Shown piece after piece: positions 41,509 through 48,424 of a stretch of 64,000 bases of DNA (within the stretch, counting starts at the first letter, position 1; every line of letters begins with the position of its first letter). The notes beneath the pieces were generated by a model. It saw nothing but the letters and a program-made list of their open reading frames with translations, was not told where the DNA came from and searched no databases. A program made the translations under genes and the position numbers. The stretch is from Streptomyces sp. NBC_00557 (GTDB lineage Bacteria; Actinomycetota; Actinomycetes; Streptomycetales; Streptomycetaceae). The stretch is from NCBI RefSeq assembly GCF_036345995.1, contig NZ_CP107796.1, positions 1,178,001 through 1,242,000 on the forward strand, given 5' to 3'.

Positions 41509-43298
41509 GCGGGTTCTCCTTCGTCGTGTACGGCTGGGGCCCCGGCGGAGACCCAGAAGCGGATGCTCTCGGCGAGCACCACGAGGGCGACGGCCACGGC
41601 GAGGACCGTGAGCGCGACCGTGAACTGCGCGGCGGTGAGCACCGCGGCCAGGACGGTGACGAGGAGCGTGCGCCCCTCGTGCCCCCCGATGCAGCGCACC
41701 AGCCAGGCCGGGGGCGCTCCGGCGTTGCCGCGGATGCGGTACACCGTGTCGTAGTGATGGTAGGCGACGGCCGCCACCAGGCCGAAAGCCGCCGGCAGGG
41801 CGCCGTTCACCCCTGCTTTGCTCGCGAGGATCAGGACGGTGCCGTACTCGGCGGCGCGGAAGAAGGGCGGCACCAGCCAGTCGAGGGCGCCCTTGAGCGG
41901 GCGGGAGACGGCCACCGCCGACAGGACGGCGTACCCGGCGGCGCACAGCACGGTGGGCCAGCCGGCGCCCCACAGCAGGGCCCCGGCGGTGACGAGGGCG
42001 CCGCCGGCCAAAGCGGCGTACGACGCGGCGCGCGGGTAGGCGCCCCGGCCCGCGCGGACCAGCAGGCCGGCGAGCGGCCCGCTGTCGGCGAGGTCCGCCA
42101 GCGCCCGCGCGGCGCGGTCGGTGCGGTGCGCCGTGCGGGTCAGGGAGCGCAGGACGCGGCCCGCCGTGGTGTAGGCGGCGGCGAAGGCGCAGCCGGCGAG
42201 CAGCACGCAGAAGGTGATCCGCGGGGTCGTCGCCGCCGTCAGGACCGCTATCAGCGCCCACCGCTCGCCGATGGGCAGGACGATCATCCGGCGCACCCAG
42301 ACCGTCCAGCCGACGCTGTCCAGCTTGTCGGAGAGGGCGGCGGTGGGGCTGGTGTTGGCGGTGGCGTCGTGGTTGGCCTCGTTGAAGGAGAAGTCGACCA
42401 CGTGCCGGCAGGTCTGCAGGACCATCGCGCCGAGGGCGAGGGCCCACACGTCGTCGCCGCCGCGGGCCGCGCCGAGGGCGAGGCCGGCGTAGTAGGCGTA
42501 CTCCTTGGCCCGGTCGAAGGTGGCGTCCAGCCAGGCGCCGAGCGTGGAGTACTTCAGGGCGTAGCGGGCGAGCTGGCCGTCGGTGCAGTCCAGCACGAAG
42601 GACGCGATCAGCAGCACGCCGGCCGCGACGAACCCCGCGCGCGTGCCCGTCGCCGCGCAGCCGGCCGCGATCAGGGCGGTGAGCAGCGAGGCCGTGGTCA
42701 CCTGGTTGGGGGTCAGGCCCCGGCGGGCGCACCAGCGGGCGATGTAGCGGGAGTAGGGGCTGATGAAGAAGGTGGTGAAGAAGCCGTCGCGGGACTTCAC
42801 GGCGGACTTCAGGCGTACGGCCTCGTCGTCGACGGCGGCGACGGCCTGCCGTGCCTCGTTGCGGGCCTGGGGGTCGTCGGGGACGGCGGCGACCAGGCTG
42901 CCCAGCTCCGGCCGGTGCACCTCGCAGCCGTCGGCGTCGAGGGCGGTGACGACCCGGTCGGCGAGGCTGTCCACTGCGAGTGCCGTGCCGCCGCCGGCGG
43001 TGGTCTCGCGGGCCACGGCCCGGGTCAGCGACTGCCGGGCGTCCGGCTGGGCGGTGACGGCGCCGGGGACCGCGGCGAGCGGGAAGCGCGGGTCGGTCAG
43101 GCCGAGGCGCAGGGCGTGCCGGTGGCCGACGAAACGGGCGTCGACCAGGGCCACGCGGTCGCCGGCCGGAGCGGCGGCGAGCAGGGTCCCGGCCTCGGCG
43201 GCGTCCGCTGCCACCCGGACGTCGAAGCCGAGGGACCGCAGATCGTTCTCGAGGGTCGATCCGGGGACCGGCTGACCGGTGACGATGGCGGTCGACAA
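41505..43298 (-). CDS. CDP-alcohol phosphotransferase with N-terminal and C-terminal extensions (DUF5941-like)
   Basis: Protein of 597 aa and first gene of the polyol operon. Residues 1-150 form a soluble domain that looks like a degenerate nucleotidyltransferase (VDARFVGHRHALRLGL, AVDSLADRVVTALDADG). The stretch AVKSRDGFFTTFFISPYSRY near 168 and RGLTPNQVTTASLLTALIA near 195 resemble the junction of fused cytidylyltransferase/di-inositol-phosphate synthases. The complete CAP motif is DCTDGQLARYALKYSTLGAW, then LDATFDRAKEYAYY (about 238-270), with all Asp present. The rest has about eight more helices (DUF5941-type C-terminus). It is likely the catalytically full CDP-alcohol transferase of the pair. 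The start is TTG with AGGGAG upstream. Confidence 0.82.
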   Translation of the reverse strand: MSTAIVTGQPVPGSTLENDLRSLGFDVRVAADAAEAGTLLAAAPAGDRVALVDARFVGHRHALRLGLTDPRFPLAAVPGAVTAQPDARQSLTRAVARETTAGGGTALAVDSLADRVVTALDADGCEVHRPELGSLVAAVPDDPQARNEARQAVAAVDDEAVRLKSAVKSRDGFFTTFFISPYSRYIARWCARRGLTPNQVTTASLLTALIAAGCAATGTRAGFVAAGVLLIASFVLDCTDGQLARYALKYSTLGAWLDATFDRAKEYAYYAGLALGAARGGDDVWALALGAMVLQTCRHVVDFSFNEANHDATANTSPTAALSDKLDSVGWTVWVRRMIVLPIGERWALIAVLTAATTPRITFCVLLAGCAFAAAYTTAGRVLRSLTRTAHRTDRAARALADLADSGPLAGLLVRAGRGAYPRAASYAALAGGALVTAGALLWGAGWPTVLCAAGYAVLSAVAVSRPLKGALDWLVPPFFRAAEYGTVLILASKAGVNGALPAAFGLVAAVAYHHYDTVYRIRGNAGAPPAWLVRCIGGHEGRTLLVTVLAAVLTAAQFTVALTVLAVAVALVVLAESIRFWVSAGAPAVHDEGEPA

Positions 43299-43564
43299 CC
43301 GAACTCACTCCCTGGGTGCCGGCGCGTGGGCACCGGCTGTCTCGCATGGTGGGGCGCCCTGCCGGCGGCACCCGGGCGGCATGTCGGCAGAGGCTATCGG
43401 ATGGCCGCGGGCCCGTGTTCACCGGCCGTTCACGGCCCGGCCCACGCAGGCTGCCCCGGCCTTTGCCGCGATCATCATCGGGGATCCGGGGCCCGCCCCA
43501 CAAACCGGTCGGCGCAGACCGGGGCAACCGGGACAGGCGAGGGGTCCGCACAAGGTGGACGACC

Positions 43565-44087
43565 ATGACCTGGCTGATCACCTGCGGAGCCGGATACATC
43601 GGGGCGCATGTGGCGCGGGCCATGGCCGGCGACGGGGAGCGCGTCGTGGCGCCGGACGACCTGTCGGCGGCGGTGCCCGCACGGCTGCCCGCGGACGTTC
43701 CGCTGGTCGAGGGCTCGACGCTGGAGGGGGACCGGCTGGGGCGGGTCCTCGGGGAGTACGGCGTGACCGGCGTCGTGCGTCTGGCGGCGCGCAAGCAGGT
43801 CGCCGGGTCGGTGGCGCGGCGGCTCGCCGGAGGCGATGTTCCCGGTGATCTCACGCTGAACACCGGACGGGGCGAGGGCGTGGGTGCGCGAGCTGATCAC
43901 GGTGGTCGGGGAGGTGACCGGCGACCGCCGGGAGCCGGTGGTGGAGCCGCGCAGGCCGGGCGACGCGCCGCGCGCGGTCGCCTCGCCCGAACGGGCCGCC
44001 GACCGGCTGGGCCGGCGGGCCCGGCGCGGGGTGCGCGAGATGGCGGAGTCGGCCTGGCGGGGCCGGCAGCTGCACCACGCCGGGTGA
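43565..44087 (+). pseudogene. galE: UDP-glucose 4-epimerase pseudogene (internal deletion, frameshift)
   Basis: The first 80 codons encode a GalE N-terminus (MTWLITCGAGYIGAHVARAM ... GVTGVVRLAARKQVAGSVAR). From about 43835 the frame jumps to the region normally near residue 250 (DLTLNTGRGEGV), then needs a +1 shift at about 43880 to continue as the GalE C-terminus (VRELITVVGEVTGDRREPVV ... GVREMAESAWRGRQLHHAG, ending at 44087). About 170 residues, including the catalytic Tyr-x3-Lys, are missing, and the first Gly of GGAGYIG is Cys. The gene is dead. No insertion sequence or repeat marks the deletion joint. Confidence 0.9.
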
Positions 44088-44140
44088 GCCCGCGCTCGAG
44101 CCGTACCGGAGCCGCCGTGCACAGGAACCGTACCGGCCCC

Positions 44141-44167
44141 TGACCTGCGGAACGTTTCCGCAGGTCA
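44141..44167. promoter_or_regulatory. 27-bp perfect palindrome between galE remnant and CDF gene
   Basis: TGACCTGCGGAA-CGT-TTCCGCAGGTCA has 12-bp perfect arms and only 3 nt between them. It lies 94 bp upstream of the metal-exporter ATG. A 3-nt loop is short for a terminator and no T-run follows, so an operator for a dimeric regulator is at least as likely. A weaker dyad, TGACAACGGTGTTCA, lies 7 bp further on. Confidence 0.5.
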
Positions 44168-44260
44168 GAGCACATGACAACGGTGTTCAATGCCGCGTTG
44201 CCCCATACCCCCCGCCCGTAGTTCACTGGGTGCCGGACGGAGCACGGAAGGGCGGTTTCC

Positions 44261-45202
44261 ATGGGGGCAGGGCACGACCACGGGCACGCGCACAGCCATG
44301 CCCCCGCCACGGGCACGGCCGCGGCCGCGTACCGCGGCCGGCTGCGGATCGCGCTGGGCATCACGCTCACGGTCATGGTGGTGGAGCTCGTCGGCGGTGT
44401 GCTGGCCGACTCGCTCGCACTGATCGCCGACGCGGCCCACATGGCCACCGACGCCGTGGGCCTCGGCATGGCGCTGCTCGCGATCCACTTCGCCAATCGC
44501 CCGCCCAGCGCGAACCGCACCTTCGGCTACGCCCGCGCGGAGATCCTCGCCGCCCTGGCCAACTGCCTGCTGCTGCTCGGGGTCGGCGGATACGTCCTGT
44601 ACGAGGCCGCCCAGCGGTTCGTGACGCCCGCGGAGACCCGGGGCGGTCTGATGGTCGTGTTCGGTGTGATCGGACTGGTCGCGAACTCGGTCTCGCTGAC
44701 CCTGCTGATGCGCGGGCAGAAGGAGAGCCTGAACGTGCGCGGCGCCTTCCTGGAGGTCGCGGCGGACGCGCTCGGCTCGTTCGCGGTGCTGGTCTCCGCG
44801 GTGGTGATCCTGGCCACCGGCTGGCAGCGCGCGGACCCGGTCGCCTCGCTGGCCATCGGCCTGATGATCGTGCCGAGGACGCTGAAGCTGCTGCGCGAGA
44901 CGCTGGACGTGCTGCTGGAGGCGGCCCCGAAGGGCGTCGACATGGCCGAGGTCCGGGCCCACATCCTGGCGCTGGACGGCGTGGAGGACGTCCACGACCT
45001 GCACGCCTGGACGATCACCTCCGGGATGCCGGTGGTCTCGGCCCATGTGGTGGTGAGCTCGGACGTGCTCAGCGCCGTGGGCCACGAGAAGCTGCTGCAC
45101 GAGCTGCAGGGCTGCCTCGGCGGCCACTTCGACGTCGAGCACTGCACCTTCCAGCTGGAGCCGGGCGGGCACGCGGAGCACGAGGCACGGCTGTGCCACT
45201 GA
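44261..45202 (+). CDS. Cation diffusion facilitator (zinc/metal exporter)
   Basis: CDF transporter of 313 aa. A His-rich head (HDHGHAHSHA) precedes six helices. The metal site of helix 2 is SLALIADAAHMATDAVGLG (about residues 48-66) and that of helix 5 is GAFLEVAADALGSFAVL (about 160-176), here with E/D and D in the HD-type positions. A cytoplasmic C-terminal domain follows (VEDVHDLHAWTITSGMPVVSAHV), ending in a His/Cys-containing tail. These proteins export zinc, cobalt or related ions by proton antiport. The palindrome just upstream could be its metal-responsive operator. It is flanked by the galE pseudogene and the IPP isomerase gene. Confidence 0.94.
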   Translation: MGAGHDHGHAHSHAPATGTAAAAYRGRLRIALGITLTVMVVELVGGVLADSLALIADAAHMATDAVGLGMALLAIHFANRPPSANRTFGYARAEILAALANCLLLLGVGGYVLYEAAQRFVTPAETRGGLMVVFGVIGLVANSVSLTLLMRGQKESLNVRGAFLEVAADALGSFAVLVSAVVILATGWQRADPVASLAIGLMIVPRTLKLLRETLDVLLEAAPKGVDMAEVRAHILALDGVEDVHDLHAWTITSGMPVVSAHVVVSSDVLSAVGHEKLLHELQGCLGGHFDVEHCTFQLEPGGHAEHEARLCH

Positions 45203-45377
45203 CGCCCCGGCCGGGTGTTGCCGGGTGGGGCGAGGTTCCGGGCTCCACCGTCCCGGGCACGATGATCTACCGGGTCCGCCTTCCGGCGCGCGCCGCGCGC
45301 GGAGGCGCCGGTAAGTGCCGGGAGTGCCGGATTCGTACGGCAGACTTGGGGTGCGAAGACCGAGGCGAAGGATGGGT

Positions 45378-45971
45378 ATGCCGATCACACCTGCCACCGC
45401 GACGCACAGCTCGTCCAATGGCACCGCACAGGCGATTCTGCTGGAACTGGTCGACGAGAAGGGTGTGACGATCGGTACGGCGGAGAAGCTCGCCGCCCAT
45501 CAGCCGCCGGGGCAGTTGCACCGCGCCTTCTCGGTGTTCCTCTTCGACGACCACGGCCGGCTGCTGCTCCAGCAGCGGGCGCTCGGCAAGTACCACTCCC
45601 CCGGTGTGTGGTCCAACACCTGCTGCGGCCACCCGTACCCGGGCGAGGCGCCCTTCGCCGCCGCGGCCCGGCGCACCTTCGAGGAGCTCGGCGTGTCGCC
45701 CTCGCTGCTCGCGGAGGCGGGCACGGTCCGCTACAACCACCCGGACCCGGCCTCAGGGCTGGTCGAGCAGGAGTACAACCACCTGTTCGTCGGCCTGGTA
45801 CAGGCGCCGCTCGCTCCGGACGCCGACGAGGTGGCCCAGACCGCGTTCGTGACGGCGGCCGAGCTGGCGGAGCGGCACGCCCGGGATCCGTTCTCGGCCT
45901 GGTTCATGACGGTGCTGGACGCGGCCCGTCCGGCGATCAGGGAGCTGACGGGCCCGTCCGCGGGCTGGTGA
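45378..45971 (+). CDS. idi: Isopentenyl-diphosphate delta-isomerase, type I
   Basis: Nudix-fold enzyme of 197 aa that interconverts IPP and DMAPP. The active-site Cys is in VWSNTCCGHPYPGEAP (about residue 82) and the catalytic Glu in GLVEQEYNHLFVG (about 131). RAFSVFLFDDHGRLLLQQRA and AAARRTFEELGV are Nudix parts. The ATG at 45378 has GAAGG 6 nt upstream; ATG at 45372 is possible. It stands alone but belongs functionally to the isoprenoid supply used by the hopanoid operon about 10 kb away. Confidence 0.96.
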   Translation: MPITPATATHSSSNGTAQAILLELVDEKGVTIGTAEKLAAHQPPGQLHRAFSVFLFDDHGRLLLQQRALGKYHSPGVWSNTCCGHPYPGEAPFAAAARRTFEELGVSPSLLAEAGTVRYNHPDPASGLVEQEYNHLFVGLVQAPLAPDADEVAQTAFVTAAELAERHARDPFSAWFMTVLDAARPAIRELTGPSAGW

Positions 45972-45990
45972 GCACCGTCCACGCGAGCGT

Positions 45991-46041
45991 CGCCGCGGGC
46001 CCGTGCCCGACGCCTTCGGGCGCGGGCCCGGGCCCGCGGCG
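45991..46041. terminator. Bidirectional hairpin between idi and the HATPase gene
   Basis: A perfect 13-bp inverted repeat (CGCCGCGGGCCCG / CGGGCCCGCGGCG) encloses a 25-nt loop with its own small hairpin. It fills the 70-bp gap between two convergent genes. Confidence 0.75.
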
Positions 46042-46536
46042 CTACAGCACCGTCGCGGGCTTGAGCGGCAGGGCGGCCCAGATGACCTTGCCGCCGCTCG
46101 CGGTGTGCTCCACGTCCACCGTCCCGCCCGCCTCCCGCGCCACCTCGCGCACCAGCAGCAGGCCCCGGCCGCCGGTCTGGCCGTGATCGGCCTCCAGCGC
46201 GGTCGGGCGGTAGGGGTGGTTGTCCTCCACGGACACCCGCACCCACTCGGCTCCGACGGCGACCTCCACGGCCAGCATCGGCGACAGCAGCGCCGCGTGC
46301 CGGACCGCGTTGGTGACCAGCTCGGAGACGATCAGCAGCAGACCGTGCACCAGGTCGTCGGAGACCGGCACGCCCTGGCGCAGCAGCAGGTCCCGTACGG
46401 CGTGCCGGGCCTGCGGGACCGAGGAGTCCACCGCGGGCGCGGTGAACCGCCAGACGCCCTCGTACGGCAGTGGATCGGGCAGCCGCTCGGCGCCCCCCGC
46501 TGGGCGTGGGCCGTCCCCGCGCCCGTGGTTGTCCAT
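46042..46536 (-). CDS. ATP-binding regulatory protein (HATPase_c, RsbW-like)
   Basis: GHKL ATPase of 164 aa, the size typical of Streptomyces RsbW-like proteins. Motifs are LLIVSELVTNAVRHAA (N-box, about residues 65-80), VSVEDNHPYRP (G1 region) and GGRGLLLVREVARE (G2, about 125-138). Such proteins act as anti-sigma factors or serine kinases in partner-switching with phosphatases like the one at 902-2245. No partner is next to it. The ATG at 46536 is the preferred start; a GTG at 46571 would add 11 residues. Confidence 0.87.
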   Translation of the reverse strand: MDNHGRGDGPRPAGGAERLPDPLPYEGVWRFTAPAVDSSVPQARHAVRDLLLRQGVPVSDDLVHGLLLIVSELVTNAVRHAALLSPMLAVEVAVGAEWVRVSVEDNHPYRPTALEADHGQTGGRGLLLVREVAREAGGTVDVEHTASGGKVIWAALPLKPATVL

Positions 46537-46822
46537 CGTCCGGTCGCCACCCTCGCGCTCGATTGTCACCACACGTCGAGTGTTGGTAACGATGCGCTCC
46601 GCTCCGCGGACCTGAACACAAGTCAGCGGGTATCGAGCGCTTTCTGACCGGGTGCGTATGACACGGTCACGTGAAGGACTGGTTCCGGTCGCCCGGACGC
46701 CGGTTCGCGAACTAATCGGGTCGTACGGGTTTGCGCTGCTCCCGGCCGCCCGAAGGGGCCGAGGAGCAGCGGCCCCGGTGGCGGGTGAGACCCGTACCAC
46801 TCCGGGGCCGTGGGCCCCGTCC

Positions 46823-46851
46823 TTGGTGGGTGCGGACGGCACGCATAGCAT
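46823..46851 (+). promoter_or_regulatory. Leaderless promoter of the enoyl-CoA hydratase gene
   Basis: TTGGTG (46823-46828) and TAGCAT (46846-46851) are 17 bp apart. The -10 box ends 7 nt before the ATG at 46859, and no Shine-Dalgarno sequence is present, so transcription probably starts at the initiation codon. Confidence 0.6.
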
Positions 46852-46858
46852 CCGGCTC

Positions 46859-47614
46859 ATGGAGCCCCAGCTGTCCCACCATGTCACCGGCGCCGTCGCC
46901 ACCGTCGTCATCGACCACCCGGCCAAGCGCAACGCCATGACCGCCGCGATGTGGCGGCGGCTGCCGGAGCTGCTGGACGCGCTCGCGCAGGACCCCGGGG
47001 TGCGGGCGCTGGTGCTCACCGGCGCGGGCGGGACCTTCTGCGCGGGGGCCGACATCGGCACGCTCCGGGGTTCGCCGGAGGAGGCGCAGAAACTCGCCGT
47101 GGCGGCCGAGGAGGCGCTCGCCGCGTTCCCCAAGCCGACCGTGGCCGCGGTGCGCGGGCACTGCGTCGGCGGCGGGGCGCAGCTCGCCGCCGCCTGCGAT
47201 CTGCGGCTGGCGGAGGAGGGCGCGCTGTTCGGGGTGACCCCGGCGAGGCTCGGCATCGTCTACCCGGCCTCCTCCACCCGCCGCCTGGTGTCGCTGGTGG
47301 GACCGGCCACGGCCAAGTACCTGCTGTTCTCGGCCGAGTTGATCGACGCGGGGCGGGCGCTGCGCAGCGGACTGGTCGACGAGGTGCTGCCGGAGGGCGA
47401 ACTGGACAAGCGGGTCGCGGAGTTGACCCGGGTGCTGGTCTTGCGCTCGCAGCTCACCCAGGCCGCGGCGAAGGAGTTCGCGGCCGGCCGTACCGACCGG
47501 GACGCCCACTGGGCCGAACGGGCCCGTGGCAACCCCGACACCGCCGAAGGGGTCGCCGCGTTCCTGGAGCGGCGGCAGCCGCGGTTCACGTGGAACGTGT
47601 CTGCGTCAGGATGA
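46859..47614 (+). CDS. Enoyl-CoA hydratase/isomerase family protein
   Basis: Crotonase-fold protein of 251 aa. The oxyanion-hole elements are LVLTGAGGTFCAGADIGTL (about residues 48-66) and VRGHCVGGGAQLAAACDLRLA (about 98-118). Next come GALFGVTPARLGIVYPASSTRRL and a C-terminal ERARGNPDTAEGVAAFLERRQPRFTW. Crotonases hydrate enoyl-CoA or isomerise acyl-CoA esters. The usual second catalytic acid (Glu about 25 residues after the GG) appears as T-P-A in GVTPARLGI, so activity as a true hydratase is uncertain. The start is set by the leaderless promoter. Its 3' end overlaps the DJ-1 pseudogene by 29 bp. Confidence 0.88.
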   Translation: MEPQLSHHVTGAVATVVIDHPAKRNAMTAAMWRRLPELLDALAQDPGVRALVLTGAGGTFCAGADIGTLRGSPEEAQKLAVAAEEALAAFPKPTVAAVRGHCVGGGAQLAAACDLRLAEEGALFGVTPARLGIVYPASSTRRLVSLVGPATAKYLLFSAELIDAGRALRSGLVDEVLPEGELDKRVAELTRVLVLRSQLTQAAAKEFAAGRTDRDAHWAERARGNPDTAEGVAAFLERRQPRFTWNVSASG

Positions 47615-48045
47615 ACCGGCTCTGGGCGCGCAGCCGCTCGACGAGGCGGGCGGGGGCCTTGTCCGGGGACCCGGAGGCGTAGGGCGGCCGCGGGTCGTAC
47701 TCGGTGGCGAGCTGGAGGGCCCGGGCGTGCTCGTCGCCCGCGATCCGGCCGGCCAGGGTGAGTGCCATGTCGATGCCGGCGGAGACCCCGGCGGCGGTGA
47801 CGTACCTGCCGTCGGTCACCACCCGCCCCCGGTCGGCTCCGCGCCGAACCGCGTCAGCTGCTCGAGCGCCAGCCAGTGCGAGGCCGCGCGGCGCCCGTCC
47901 AGGAGTCCGGCGGCGGCCAGGCCGTACGGATGCGGTAGCTGCCCGGCGTGTGCTTCTCCGCGCCCGTGAACACCTCGAGCGGCCCGGTGACGTCGAGGCT
48001 CTGGACGCCGTCGAAGAGGACGAGGAGAAGCGTTCGCTGCGGCAT
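47586..48045 (-). pseudogene. DJ-1/PfpI-family (GATase1-like) pseudogene with internal deletion
   Basis: The frame starts well at 48045 (MPQRTLLLVLFDGVQSLDVT, then GPLEVFTGAEKHTPGSYRIRT). After about 42 codons it passes directly, in another frame, to GLAAAGLLDGRRAASHW, which in intact homologues follows the nucleophile elbow (VCTGAFLLAAAGLL). About 55-60 residues, including the nucleophilic Cys, are therefore lost. A further frameshift at about 47820 leads to the family C-terminus (VVTDGRYVTAAGVSAGIDMA ... ALQLATEYDPRPPYASGSPD), stopping at 47586. The protein cannot be functional. Confidence 0.85.
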
Positions 48046-48190
48046 GCCCCGATTCTTCGCGGCTGCGTGAATGGCCGCAATGACACGTTTCCCACCTTTC
48101 CTGCCACGGCGAGAGAGCGGGGACGGCCGGGCATGAAGGGGCGGCCGGTGCGGTACCCGGCGCCCACTCGACGTGAAGGAGGAGATTCTC

Positions 48191-48322
48191 GTGTTCGCTG
48201 CCATCGCAGACGTCCTGCGCCAGGTGGGCGGCGCCATCGCCACGGTGGTCACGCTGCCCTTCCGCGCCGTGGCCCGGTTGTTCGGCGGGGCCTCGTCGTC
48301 CGCGCACGGGGGCCGGGCCTGA
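48191..48322 (+). CDS. 43-aa LPFR-motif small protein
   Basis: The GTG at 48191 follows a strong AAGGAGGAG ribosome site. The 43-residue product is amphipathic to hydrophobic, with VLRQVGGAIATVVTLPFRAV and ARLFGGASSS near the end. I recall many Streptomyces genomes carrying such 'LPFR motif' peptides. It may form one membrane-associated helix. Function is unknown. It lies alone upstream of tex. Confidence 0.72.
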   Translation: MFAAIADVLRQVGGAIATVVTLPFRAVARLFGGASSSAHGGRA

Positions 48323-48424
48323 GTTCTGCCCTAGTCTGCCGCCACGCGCCGCCCTGATCCCCGGTTGCCGGTGTCACCTGCCACAATTGCCGCGCAACCT
48401 CAGTGGAGAAGGCGGTACGGGATC

